Shown: piece after piece, positions 26,083 through 36,640 of the stretch | How positions within the stretch are numbered: position 1 is the stretch's first letter | Layout: each line of letters begins with the position of its first letter | From: Eurosta solidaginis | Taxonomy: Eukaryota; Arthropoda; Insecta; Diptera; Tephritidae | DNA: 64,000 bases | Reading direction: 5' to 3' | Assembly: GCF_040869045.1 (NCBI RefSeq) | Contig: NC_090320.1 | Span: forward strand, 236,934,978 to 236,998,977 | The notes under the pieces: model-generated | Told to the model about the DNA's origin: nothing | Databases searched by the model: none | What the model saw: only the letters and a program-made list of their open reading frames with translations | Translations under genes and position numbers: made by a program

Positions 26083-26954
26083 ACGGGATTACAAATAAGG
26101 TGAAGCTAATTATAAAACCATGTTAATAAGGCAGCAGGCGCATTGGAGTGAATAAAAAGTTACATAAAAACATACAGGTAAAGCTAATAAAAGCGTGCTA
26201 ATAAAAACAATTGATGGAGGCGGATGGTGGGAGTAGAGGAGAGGACCACTGATCGTTCCTCCAAAATTGTCTAGATCTCGTTCTGTATGTACCAGATACC
26301 AAAAACTATTGATTTAGGAGAAAATTTATATTGATTTATAACAATTTATAGATTTTACACCAGAGGGGAAATAAAGGGGGAGGGGGGGCGGCGGGTGTCA
26401 CTGCTTACTTTGTAAGCCCTCGACTTATTTGACCCCTTGAGTCTGTGATATTGGTGAAGGCCAGTATACATAAAGTTATAATGTGTAAAAATTATTAAAA
26501 AATAATTTCTCGAAGGGGTCGTGGGACCCCCACCCCTCTTTCCATGTTCGAAAAAAATTTCGCTAGTAGACTACTGTCTGTGTCCCAAATTTCATCAAAA
26601 TCCGTGTAGCCATTCTGGCGTGATTCAGTCGCAAAGACGAAAAAATATAATAATTAAATTATAACTGTTCCTAGGGGGCGGGGACCACGCCCCTTTTCAA
26701 AAATATATAGTTGGTAGATCCTTCTAGACTATTGGCTATATGTGTGCAAAATTTCATCCAAATCGGTCCAGCCGTTCTTGCGTGATTGAGTCACAAAGAC
26801 AAACGTCTGGACAAACATCCAAACATCCAAACATCCAAACATCCAAACATCCAAACATCTTCACATCCAAACTTTGCCATTTATAATATATATATATTAG
26901 ATTAGATATTATATTGTCACGGATATTAACATAACTAAGTTATACCATCACTAA

Positions 26955-27538
26955 AGCCGTGGTTATTCACGAACGTACGTAGAAAAAACGTGTCAGCTGA
27001 CACGACCTATCTTATGAGTGTGCAATGTAAACGAAAACTCACCGACGTGCAACGCCCGTACGTACGTAGCCCGGAACGTAGAAATCAAAACAATTTTGAT
27101 TTTTTCCGTAAGAACGTGTCAGCTGATCGCTCTCTCACTAGACAGAGTTGCCTAGTAAACTTTTGTACGCTAATTTTTGACGGTTTGCAATTTTATGCAA
27201 AAACGCATAATTAAAGTTTGAAAAATTGTGAAAATAATTCGAAATAATTATGTAAAAGTGCTGATTATAAATATTTTATCTATTTATACTTATTTAATAT
27301 GTATTCCGGCCTTTTACAATATCAAAAATTAAATTGGAAAAAGTTGATGTTTCCATAAGCATACATGCAAAATGGTCAATGGCAACAGTGCTTATTTGTA
27401 AACAATACACACACAAATATGTTATGTGCATGTACACAGACGCACACATTGATTCCTACGGGCTTGAGAGTTCGGTCAAACGTGCTTGGTACGACAAACG
27501 TCCGTACATACGGTACACGTCGGTGGGTAACTGCCGCA
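26955..27538. mobile_element. Harbinger-like MITE inside 5' LTR
   Basis: This 584-bp segment is absent from the otherwise matching 3' LTR, where 'ccatcactaa' runs straight into 'ggcgatgcc'. It is flanked by a 3-bp duplication, TAA (26952-26954 and 27539-27541). Its ends are imperfect inverted repeats (AGCCGTGGTTATTCAC against TGCGGCAGTTACCCAC, ~10 of 16 matching). A TAA/TTA target and short imperfect TIRs are typical of PIF/Harbinger. No transposase is present. The interior has palindromic ACGTGTCAGCTGACACG-type words. Confidence 0.65.
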
Positions 27539-27915
27539 TAAGGCGATGCCAAGGCCACGATAAGCAGTATTTACGTCAATAATCAAATCATGTATACACA
27601 TATATAAGGCAGCCGAAAGATGTCACACACAGATGCATTTACTTATACGCCTATGTATGCGCGAGAGACTGTAAACTACAAACATTCCCATCAATAATTC
27701 AATCATTATGTATCTACATAAACGAATAAATAATTGCGTCTACACATATGTACGTATACGAGCAGCGGAGCGGCAAGGCACAAACACATGCATATATCTG
27801 AGTTGTCACAAGAGAGAGCAATAATTTGTGCACGTAGTTGTGGCTGGCGATTTTGTAGCCGAAACTAACTAGCAACTTCTGGAAATCGAAGAGCCTAGAA
27901 GTATGCAGCGTAAAC

Positions 27916-27953
27916 TATAAAAGCGGGGCAGGCGAGTAAGAAGGAATTCAGTT
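27916..27953 (+). promoter_or_regulatory. LTR core promoter (TATA + Inr)
   Basis: TATAAAAG at 27916-27923 with an insect initiator TCAGTT at 27948-27953, ~33 bp between the TATA start and the initiator A. A poly(A) signal AATAAA follows at 28027-28032. The U3-R border would therefore be near 27950. The 3' LTR has the same elements. Confidence 0.7.
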
Positions 27954-28139
27954 TGAGTTGAGTTATCAATCAGTTTGGTTATTAAGCCAGCGAGTAGCAA
28001 AGTATAAGTGTATTGTGAAGTACTTTAATAAAGGCTATTTTTCCATTATTCAATATTGGAGTTATTTATTCAACAGTTTAGTGATTCGAACTTAGCAGAG
28101 GATTGCAAATAAGAGGATTTGCAGCAAATTCGTTACAAT

Positions 28140-28151
28140 TGGTGTCGGAAG
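28140..28151 (+). other. Primer binding site, probably tRNA-Leu
   Basis: TGGTGTCGGAAG starts 2 bp after the LTR end. It resembles the complement of a tRNA-Leu 3' end. The isoacceptor is inferred from memory. Confidence 0.6.
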
Positions 28152-28188
28152 AGGAATTGTTGAATAAATTCGAGAGGACAACAAGGAC

Positions 28189-29514
28189 ATGGCAAAGTTC
28201 AGTGAATTAAAGATCCAGCAACTAAAGAAGGAGTTGGAGAACCGTGCATTGAATACAAGCGGCGTTAAACACGAACTTCAGGCACGGCTAAGAGAGGCAA
28301 CGGAAGCAGAAGGAATTAACGTGGAAGAGTATGTCTTTCATCTTGATGTCGACGAGACAACAAAAATTGAAGAGAAAAACGAAACATCGCAGACAGTTAC
28401 GAGCACAGACTTGAACGTGATATTGGCTGCAATATCTGCTCAAACATCGACAGTAACATCCAAGATGGAAGCACAAGAGATGCGTATTTCAGAAATGTCG
28501 ACACAGATAACATCCAAGATGGAAACACAGCTCGAAGAACAGAAGACATATATGGCATCCCAACTGGAAGAGCAGAAGACATATATGGCATCCCAACTGG
28601 AATCACAGGAGGCACGTATATCTGAAATGTCGGCAGAAATTTTGGAACAGGTATCATCAAAACTGGAAGCGCAGGATGCAAAAATGGCTCAATTTCAGGC
28701 AGAAGTAGATGATTTAAAAGGTCGTATGGAGCAGTTACAACTAAATCGCCCAGCTGTTTCAGCAAGTAATCCAAAGGTAAAGACACCATCCTTTGATGGT
28801 TCTGTTCCTTTTCAGGTCTTTAAGCTACAGTTTGAGAAGACCGCAGCAGTGAACCAATGGAATGCTGAAGATAAAGTTGCAGCTCTGTTCGTGGCACTGA
28901 AAGGGCCTGCCGCGGAAATCTTACAGACCATCCCAGAGTACGAGCGGAACCACTACGAAACATTGATGAGCGCTTTAGAGAGACGTTACGGAAGCGAGCA
29001 TAGGAAACAGATATTCCAAATTGAGTTGCAAAACCGCTACCAAAAAGCAAATGAGACATTGCAGGAGTTTGCTTCAGATATTGAAAGATTGGCTCATCTT
29101 GCAAATGCGGACGCACCCGTGGAATACACTGAAAGGGTAAAAATCCAGAGCTTCATAAATGGCATACGAGATGTGGAAACGAAGCGGGCTACATATGCGA
29201 ATCCAAAGCTAACGTTTGCTGAAACGGTATCGCATGCACTGACTCAGGAAACAGCCTCACTTTTGAGTAAGCCAGCGTACAAAGCTCATCGCGTGGAAGT
29301 GGAAAAGCCAGACTGGGTAGATGCAATTTTGGAAGCATTGAAGGGTACGCAGCAGAAGAATAATGATGCAGTCAAATGCTTTAAGTGTGGAAAGCCAGGG
29401 CATATTGCGCGTTATTGCAACACCAACCCTAACAGTTCCAACAATGTGGGTGGTCGTAAACGCAGAGCAGAAGGAGATGAGCAAATCTCCAAGGCAAATC
29501 AATCGTTAAACTAA
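28189..29514 (+). CDS. gag: Gypsy Gag polyprotein
   Basis: 441 codons, intact. It would form the virus-like particle and package the element RNA. The N-terminus (residues ~4-40) looks like a SAP-type helix-turn-helix (LKKELENRALNTSG). Residues ~75-190 are a coiled-coil stretch with short internal duplications (EEQKTYMASQLEEQ repeated). Residues ~200-330 match the retrotransposon gag/capsid fold (FQVFKLQFEKTA..., ALKGPAAEILQ). A CCHC knuckle CFKCGKPGHIARYC starts at residue ~397. The Met at 28189 is the first after the primer site. Its stop directly follows a candidate slippery heptamer. Confidence 0.93.
   Translation: MAKFSELKIQQLKKELENRALNTSGVKHELQARLREATEAEGINVEEYVFHLDVDETTKIEEKNETSQTVTSTDLNVILAAISAQTSTVTSKMEAQEMRISEMSTQITSKMETQLEEQKTYMASQLEEQKTYMASQLESQEARISEMSAEILEQVSSKLEAQDAKMAQFQAEVDDLKGRMEQLQLNRPAVSASNPKVKTPSFDGSVPFQVFKLQFEKTAAVNQWNAEDKVAALFVALKGPAAEILQTIPEYERNHYETLMSALERRYGSEHRKQIFQIELQNRYQKANETLQEFASDIERLAHLANADAPVEYTERVKIQSFINGIRDVETKRATYANPKLTFAETVSHALTQETASLLSKPAYKAHRVEVEKPDWVDAILEALKGTQQKNNDAVKCFKCGKPGHIARYCNTNPNSSNNVGGRKRRAEGDEQISKANQSLN
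29505..29511 (+). promoter_or_regulatory. Candidate -1 frameshift site GTTAAAC
   Basis: The last two Gag codons are TTA AAC followed by the TAA stop. The heptamer G TTA AAC fits the XXXYYYZ-like slippage pattern (GUUAAAC is a known functional variant). Slipping back one base enters the pol frame, which is open from here to the protease DTG motif. No downstream pseudoknot was modelled. Confidence 0.55.
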
Positions 29515-32500
29515 AGCGAGTCAGCAGCAAGGGGCGACAGCTGACTCCCTCAATTGAATGCCCCATAATCTCTATCTCACAAATTGGAAGAAGGTCGAGC
29601 AATCTTACTGTCGGAGGACATGTGGATGGAAAGGAACGTTTACTGACTGTAGATACGGGTGCATCTCATTCCATCATTCGAGCGGATTTAATCAACAAGA
29701 AGATAAGACCATTGCATGGAGCAATATTGCGTACAGCCACTGGAGAAGACACCCAGGTAATTGGAGAAGTAGAATGTGAAGTAGCAATTGGGAACGTCAC
29801 GGTACTACACAATTTTATAGTGGCAGGAATTGTTGATGAAATCATAATTGGAGTGGACTTCTTAATCAACCAAGGCATCAAAATCGATATGCAAAGCAAG
29901 ACGATGCGATATAAGAACATGGATGTGCCACTTAATTTCGGCTACGAGAGAGGCTACAGCAGTAAACGAGTGCTGGTGGAAGAGAGTCAGCAAATACCAC
30001 CAAAATCAGAAGCAGTCATCTGGGCAAAGGTTGATGGAGATTGTGGGACAAACAAATTGTGGGTTGTCGAAGCAGCAAATAAATCAGCACTGAATATACT
30101 TGTAGGAAAAACCCTGGCTATGACAAAACAAGATGGACGTATTCCGGTAAGAGTACTCAATGAGTTCAAGTCACCATTCAATTTGACCAAAGGAGCTATT
30201 TTGGGAAGATGCCAAGAGGCCGAAGTAGTTATTAACTGTGAACAGCTCCAGGAACACGTTTCATCTAGTAATACTGATCTTTCAAATGATATCACGGCAT
30301 GGACGCATGGGCTAGAGGAAGCCTATCAGAGTAAGGCAAACCAACTGCTCATAAAATACGCAAACATATTTGACCAGGATGGCTCCAAACCAGGCCGCAC
30401 CAATGTTGTGAAACATCAAATTGACACTGGAGATGCGAGGCCGATCCGTCAAGCTCCACGTAGTGTTCCACTGGCGAAGCGGGAAGTTGTGAGTCAAATC
30501 ATACAAGAAAAGGGTGACAGCGGCGTCATCGAACCATCAGCTAGTCCATGGAGCTCACCGGTAGTACTTGTAAAGAAGAAGGATGGAAAAATGAGGTTTT
30601 GCGTGGACTACCGAAAGTTGAATGACGTTACGAAAAAGGATAGCTACCCGTTGCCAAGGACTGACGACACTCTGGACTCGCTATCTGGTACGAAATGGTT
30701 TTCCACACTGGACTTGAAAAGCGGCTACTGGCAAGTTGAGGTGAAGGGGGAAGATAAAGAGAAAACAGCCTTCAGTGTCGGTGATGGTCTTTGGCAATTT
30801 ACAGTGATGCCTTTTGGACTTTGTAATGCATCAGCTACTTTTGAGAGACTCATGGACCAGGTACTGAAAGGACTACATTGGAAAACATGCTTAGTGTACC
30901 TGGACGACATCATCTTATTGGGCAAGAGTTTTGATGAACATCTTAAAAACTTGGAGGAAGTTTTCCAGAGAATTGCTGGCGCTGGTCTGAAGTTAAGTCC
31001 CAAAAAGTGTACGCTGTTTAAAAAGGAAGTAAATTATTTGGGCCACAAGGTAACGACAGAAGGTGTCTGCACAGCAAATGAAAAGATAGAGGCAGTAAAG
31101 GATTGGCCAAGACCACAGAATCTGCATGAATTGAGAAGTTTCCTTGGGCTGTGCACATATTACCGCCGATTTGTACCAAATTTTGCCAGCTTAGCCCATA
31201 GTCTCCACGAGCTAACAAGGAAAAATAAAGCTTTTGAATGGAAGAAGGAGCAAGAAGTAGCTTTCCAAACATTGAAAGAGCGGTTATGCACTGCCCCAAT
31301 GTTGGCATACCCGATTCCAGGAGCAACGTCTATTCTAGATACAGATGCGAGCGGATATGCTATAGGAGGCGTTTTATCACAACTGGTCGATGGACAAGAG
31401 AAGGTAGTTGCATATTACAGCCGTTCAATTGGAAAACCAGAGAGGAACTATTGCGTTACACGGAGAGAGCTGTTGGCATTGGTAGAGTGCATTAAAAATT
31501 TTCACAAATACCTCTACGGCCAACGATTCCGTGCCAGGACAGATCACGCAGCGTTGAAATGGCTTCTGCAGTTCCGTAATCCGGAAGGACAATTGGCACG
31601 ATGGATCGAGCGACTACAAAGCTACGATTTTTCCATTGAGCATCGAAAAGGTAGTACCCATGGAAATGCCGATGCAATGTCACGAAGACCATGTAGTTTG
31701 GAATGCAAGCACTGTTCAAAAGCCGAGGCTAAAGAAGACATTATAGATGTCCGGCTAATGACTATAACATGTACAGATGAATGGGACAAGGAACAGCTAA
31801 GAAAGTGCCAGCTAGAAGATGCAGATCTGTCACGTGTTATGCAAGGGCTCGAACGAAATGAAAGACCAAACAGAGAAGAGATGTCAGCAGAGAGTCCCAT
31901 TGCGAAGTCATATTGGGCACAGTGGAACAGTTTAGAATTGATATCCGGTTGCCTTCATCGAGTATGGGAGAGTGAGGATGGTAAATACAAGAATAAACTG
32001 ATAGTTGTTCCCAGAAAGAGGATTCCTGATGTGCTCAGCGGGCTGCATAATGGTCCAAGCGGAGGAAATCTTGGAATCACGAAGACGCTCGAGAAGATTA
32101 AACAGAGATTCTATTGGGTTGGTTGCCGTCAGTCGGTCACTGAGTGGATTGCGAACTGCGAGGTTTGCAGCAGAGCGAAAGGGCCCAGAACACGAAGTCA
32201 TGGCCAGATGAAGCAATATAACTCAGGTGCGCCATTTGAAAGGATCGCTATGGATGTTGCCGGTCCATTTCCTACTAGCAACGGCGGAAACAAATATGTA
32301 CTGGTAGTTATGGATTATTTCAGCAAATAGCCAGAGGTATACCCAATCCCAAATCAAGAAGCGGAAACGGTAGCAGAAGTGTTTATAAACAATTGGGTTG
32401 CAAGGTATGGTGTACCAATGGAGTTACATTCTGACCAAGGCAGGAATTTTTAATCAGCTGTGTTCCAGGAAATGTGTAAGTCATTGGGCATTCGAAAAAC

Positions 32501-33110
32501 ACGGACAACTGCATTGCATCCTCAATCCGATGGTATGGTAGAACGATTCAATAGAACATTGGAGGAGCACTTAAGGAAAGTAGTGGACAAGTACCAAAAA
32601 GAATGGGATACCCGCATACCATTATTCTTGATGGCTTACCGATCAGCAGTGCATGAGACAACGGGCCAAACCCCTGCAAAAGTAATTTTTGGCAATGACC
32701 TTAGACTGCCAGCTGATTTGAAGTTTGGGGTAGATGCCAATGCGGAGAGAAATGTCAGGAAATCCACTAGTGATTTGGAAGAAGAGCTAAGAGAAATACA
32801 TGATCTGATAAGGCAACGAACAAAGATTATGAGTGACAAGATGAAAGCCAGATATGATAAAGCAATTAATTCAGAAGGTTTTCAGGAAGGAGATTTAGTG
32901 CTGTTATACAACCCGCAACGAAAAAAAGGTTTGTCCCCGAAATTGCAATGTAATTGGGAAGGCCCATACAAAGTTGTAAAACCGATCAACGATGTAGTGT
33001 ACCGCATACAAACCATCGGTAAACCACGAACCAAAATGAAAGTGGTCCATTTGGAAAGGCTGGCAACGTTTAGATCGGGAGATTTGTCTGATCGGGACGA
33101 TCAGACTTAG
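29511..33110 (+). pseudogene. pol: Gypsy Pol (PR-RT-RH-IN), two in-frame stops
   Basis: Open from the frameshift point to 32330; an internal Met is at 29622. In order: aspartic protease (LTVDTGASHS, near 29646); RT with FCVDYRKLND, the MPFGLCNA block and YLDD (YLDD near 30897); RNase H with DTDASGYAIGG and TDHAALKWLL; an integrase zinc-binding region whose second histidine position reads Asn (GGNLG); then the first catalytic Asp (AMDVAGPF). A TAG at 32328-32330 and a TAA at 32451-32453 interrupt the integrase core, in the same reading frame. The second Asp (HSDQG), the Glu (DGMVERFNRTL) and a GPY/F module (NWEGPYKVV) lie beyond. The element therefore needs integrase in trans. No env. Confidence 0.92.
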
Positions 33111-33121
33111 GTGGAGGGCAG
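33108..33121 (+). other. Polypurine tract
   Basis: Purine-rich TAGGTGGAGGGCAG directly precedes the 3' LTR, where plus-strand DNA synthesis would be primed. The pol stop codon overlaps its start. Confidence 0.7.
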
Positions 33122-34285
33122 TGTCACGGATATTAACATAACTAAGTTATACCATCACTAAGGCGATGCCAAGGCTACGATAAGCAGTATTTACGTCAAT
33201 AATCAAATCATGTATACACATATATAAGGCAGCCGAAAGATGTCACACACAGATGCATTTACTTATACGCCTATGTATGCGCGAGAGACTGTAAACTACA
33301 AACATTCCCATCAATAATTCAATCATTATGTATCTACATAAACCAGGGATGCACCTTAACGTTAAGCTAATCGTTTATCAAAAAATTTCCACCGTTTCCG
33401 TTGAAACACTTCGAAATATTATCGATAAAGAAATTATCAAGATTAATTGTATCTCGTTTTTAACGGAAACGAAAAGCTTTCGCTAACGTTAAAAACGTTA
33501 ACAAAAACGTGATACTTCATGTTTGAATTGTGCTGGCAATGCTATATAATTCGTTGGTGGTAATGTCAAAAATACTCTGAGAAATGTTCGTACTGTCAAA
33601 ATTCATGAGAAAAGTTGCAATCAGCTTGGCTAATGCTTTCACCTTTAATGACTCCGCCATGAATCAGCTTTGCCAGCATAGTTTGAAATTAATAATCAAC
33701 ATAAACGATTTGATTTCGTTTTGATACGGCAGAAAACGAAACAAAATCATTTCGTTAATTTGACGTTCTTAACGTTAATAAACGAAACGAAATGACTTTG
33801 TTTCGTTTATTAACGTTAATTATCGTAACGAAATGATATCGGTTCGTTGGTTAAGCATGCCTGACATAAACGAATAAATAATTGCGTCTACACATATGTA
33901 CGTATACGAGCAGCGGAGCGGCAATGCACAAACACATGCATATATCTGAGTTGTCACAAGAGAGAGCAATAATTTGTGCACGTAGTTGTGGCTGGCGATT
34001 TTGTAGCCGAAACTAACTAGCAACTTCTGGAAATCGAAGAGCCTAGAAGTATGCAGCGTAAACTATAAAAGCGGGGCAGGCGAGTAAGAAGGAATTCAGT
34101 TTGAGTTGAGTTATCAATCAGTTTGGTTATTAAGCCAGCGAGTAGCAAAGTATAAGTGTATTGTGAAGTACTTTAATAAAGGCCATTTTTCCATTATTCA
34201 ATATTGGAGTTATTTATTCAACAGTTTAGTGATTCGAACTTAGCAGAGGATTGCAAATAAGAGGATTTGCAGCAAATTCGTTACA
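33122..34285 (+). repeat. 3' LTR (with hAT-like MITE insertion)
   Basis: 1,164 bp, of which 528 bp are a MITE plus its 8-bp target duplication, leaving 636 bp. It lacks the Harbinger-like MITE of the 5' LTR. Confidence 0.92.
33344..33863. mobile_element. hAT-like MITE inside 3' LTR
   Basis: 520 bp, absent from the 5' LTR. It is flanked by a perfect 8-bp duplication, ACATAAAC (33336-33343 and 33864-33871), and its ends form a short TIR (CAGGGATGC against CAGGCATGC). An 8-bp duplication and CAGGG-type ends are diagnostic of the hAT superfamily. It is non-coding; the interior is full of AACGTTAA/TTAACGTT palindromes and ACGAAACGAAAT-like runs. Confidence 0.88.
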
Positions 34286-34292
34286 ATATATT

Positions 34293-34484
34293 AGATTAGA
34301 TATGGCAACATAAGCTGTCGCAACAACTTTTCTTGTTCATTTAACTACTAAACGGTCAATTACGAATAAACGATTTGTGCGCAGTTGATTCAACGTCTTG
34401 TTGCGATTGGTAAAAATTAACAAAAATTTGGTTGAATTGACCCATATTTCCGTTGATTTTACCAGTATTTTTCTTTCAGTGTAA
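34293..34484 (-). mobile_element. Opposite end of the TTACACTGAAAG TIR element
   Basis: Ends in CTTTCAGTGTAA at 34473-34484, the inverted counterpart of the end at 2161. About 190 bp are attributable to it, directly beyond the Gypsy insertion. Non-coding. Confidence 0.4.
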
Positions 34485-34499
34485 GTAACTAATGCACCT

Positions 34500-34901
34500 A
34501 ATGTTGAAATTCGATGCTTGGACTGACCAAGAAATTGTCTACGTTTCGGGAGCCATAACTCGAAGGAAAATTAACGGATCATAATCAGATTGGGTGCACA
34601 TATTTTTTTTTATAGTGGGAAATATTTCTAGCAAAAATGGACGGATTTGGTTAAAGACCACGCCCACTTGTATATATAAAGGATGTTTGAAACGGTCGTA
34701 TGCTAGAATAATAAGCTATATCTTAGCGAAAAATAGTTTTGTATCAATAATATTTCAGTTACAAAATTTTATTGTAAGAGGAAATTAGGAGACATTTTTT
34801 TAAGTAGGCAGTGTCCCTTAATTTACCTAAAGTCAACAGTACAATTGAAACTCACGCTGAGTATATAATGTTACACCCGAACTTAGATACCCTTACTTGT
34901 T
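34500..34901 (+). mobile_element. Helentron-like repeat, 3' fragment
   Basis: The end 'gagtatataatgttacaccc', 'gaacttagatacccttactt' matches, with divergence, the 3' ends of the copies at 57836 and 62481. 'accacgcccact' and 'ataactcgaaggaaaatta' upstream are typical of the same class of repeat. The centre is deleted. Confidence 0.55.
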
Positions 34902-35019
34902 ATTTAGAGTTTTCGAAATTTTTTAGAGTACACAGTTTTTTGTAGTCAAATAAATTTAAGTCCCACAAAGTTCAACTTATAGGCGTACATTGTCTAAATA
35001 CCCGCAGTACAGACAATCA

Positions 35020-36640
35020 GATTTTAACCCTTACCTATTCTGTGGAGATATTTGCGAGTAACCGTGCTCGTTTAGAAACTGGGTCTCTCTTCAACCATGT
35101 GTTCAGTTCAGGAACTAGTTTCCTGTTCCACTTTCCTGCGGTGCTGTTGCGCCAGGTAGATACATATGTCGGTATGGTACTCGCAACAACCAGGACGGCA
35201 TCTGTCGATACCATTCGGTGTGTCGAAGCCATATGCAGCGCCCATCTACGTTGGGGCGAAGTTAGTGCGTTTCGTAATTGCCGGTGTTTCATTGCGTTCG
35301 CCTGCGCCATATAGGCATAATGACCGCCTGTGGCTTTGGGCCGCCTGTGCTTGCCATTAATATACTCAGATTCGCTATTGTGTGTGCAGACGTTTCGCAG
35401 GCACCCCAGATGTGGTGCAAAAAGGCGAGATTACTGTTTAGCTTCACCCCAGATCCTTTGTTGAAGTGCTTCTTTCTGTTTGCCGTCATATTCCTAAAAT
35501 TTGGCATTTGGCTCTTTGTTAGAATGAGGATCTCCGTGTTTTGCTGTTGTTAGCTGGAAACCGTGATCAGCCATCCATCTTTTTAGACTACGCATGACTT
35601 AGTTTTCAATTTAATCTGTAGCAGCTTCGTGCTGTTATCACTGCTGGCACAACGAATGCGAAAGCTTCGAGGAAGATGCTTTCTGGAATGTTTAATTAAA
35701 GAAGACTGTAGTAAGTAATATTCCATAGATCGGAAGTTATCGGGTAGCTCCGTCTGTCGCTTTTACATTTCTTTGACCATGAGTGGTTTCATACATAAGA
35801 TGCCTGTCTATCAGGTAGTCCCTTAAGATTTCTAGCAAATTGCTTTCTAGGGCATCAAACATGTCGTCTCTTGTTGTGGCTGGCTGGAGGAACCTTCCAG
35901 ACATTTGTTGTAAATTTCTAGCACAAGTTCCGGGCAGTCTTTTGCATCAAGTCTAATTGTTTCAGCGGTTATTCCGTCAACACTAGGACTTTTGAGAGTT
36001 TCATTGTGTGCAAAGCAGTTGTAAGCTCTTCTTCCTGGAATTGCTCCACGTCGCTGTTGTTGTCGCATTTACGCATAAAACACTCCCCGACGGTTTTGGG
36101 GACTGTTATCGATGTTGATGGTGCTTTGCTGGATAAAGATCTGGTATGTTCCGGTAACTGGCACCATTGAGGTACTAACCCCACCATCTTGGGAAACGAT
36201 TAGTATGACCACATTAAACCTTCTAGGCTATAACACCCCCACCATCTCGTGCCTATTTCAATGCGGAACTTTGGGTCACCAGAGCTTAGCCTGCTAGATA
36301 TCTTATGTGCATGATACATTCATACACACAATTGGGTTGCGGAAGCTCTGAAGCTATAAAGCTTTGTATTGCGCTCATCAACCCTGTAATCCCCCCCACG
36401 TTGCTGTCTTCTTTTGTAACGTACCCATTCTCCCTGGGTGTTTGTTATTTTGTCCTCGTACATGACCTGCTTTAGCGGAAGGAAGTTCTTCATTACTAGT
36501 TTGTATCCTTGTCCCCAGGAGTCTCGATCCTCTTCCTCGCAAAGCGCTTTCCAGCACTTAAGGTTGCTTTGCTTAGTAGCATCACCGAGAGCTTTTTCAC
36601 GTAATACCGCTGTATACCTGGTTTTAAGCCCTCCACATTT
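35020..36640 (-). pseudogene. R1-clade LINE, degenerate RT
   Basis: Read on the minus strand from right to left. Near 36550-36490 a CW+LCEE..R.SWG-like block gives KCWKALCEEEDRDSWGQGYK. An EEL.TALHTMKLSK block and 'SVDGITAE' (36020-35950) mark the RT start, then 'PELVLEIYNKCLE'. 'TIANLSILMASTGGPK' falls near 35380. An R1-type C-terminal 'RRWALHMASTHRMVSTDAVL' falls at 35250-35180, then LVPELNTWL. Frameshifts and stops lie between each block and the catalytic core is mostly missing. It is dead. A relative lies at the window's left edge. Confidence 0.65.

Larger units (their letters stand above)
20903..26910 (-). mobile_element. Composite Helitron-like element 4
   Basis: Long head (20903-~21425) closely similar to that of element 1, including 'tgatatgacaggggtgaaag' and 'gaattaccggtttcgaag'. 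A 4.65-kb array and a tail (26083-~26895) follow. Its outer (minus 5') end lies in an AT-rich 'tatattagattagatat' stretch that is interrupted by the Gypsy insertion and recurs beyond it at 34287. The microsatellite is 26816-26875. Confidence 0.6.
26915..28137 (+). repeat. 5' LTR (with MITE insertion)
   Basis: Begins TGTCACGGATATTAAC and ends TTACA. It is 1,223 bp, of which 587 bp are a MITE plus its 3-bp target duplication, leaving 636 bp. Confidence 0.92.
26915..34285 (+). mobile_element. Gypsy (Ty3-like) LTR retrotransposon
   Basis: Complete element: LTR, tRNA-primer site, gag, pol in the order protease-RT-RNase H-integrase, polypurine tract, LTR. It is flanked by a 4-bp duplication, ATAT (26911-26914 and 34286-34289), and inserted in the outer end of composite element 4. 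There is no env-like ORF. After removing a nested MITE from each LTR, both LTRs are exactly 636 bp and differ at about three positions, so the insertion is young. The protein-order evidence places it in Ty3/Gypsy; I do not assign a named family. Confidence 0.93.

Noticed and set aside
26990..27582. Short ORFs in the 5' LTR as an accessory or env-like gene
   Set aside because: They lie in and at the edge of the MITE and are not in the sister LTR.
28288..32839. Minus-strand ORFs within gag-pol
   Set aside because: Shadows of the plus-strand Gag and Pol frames.
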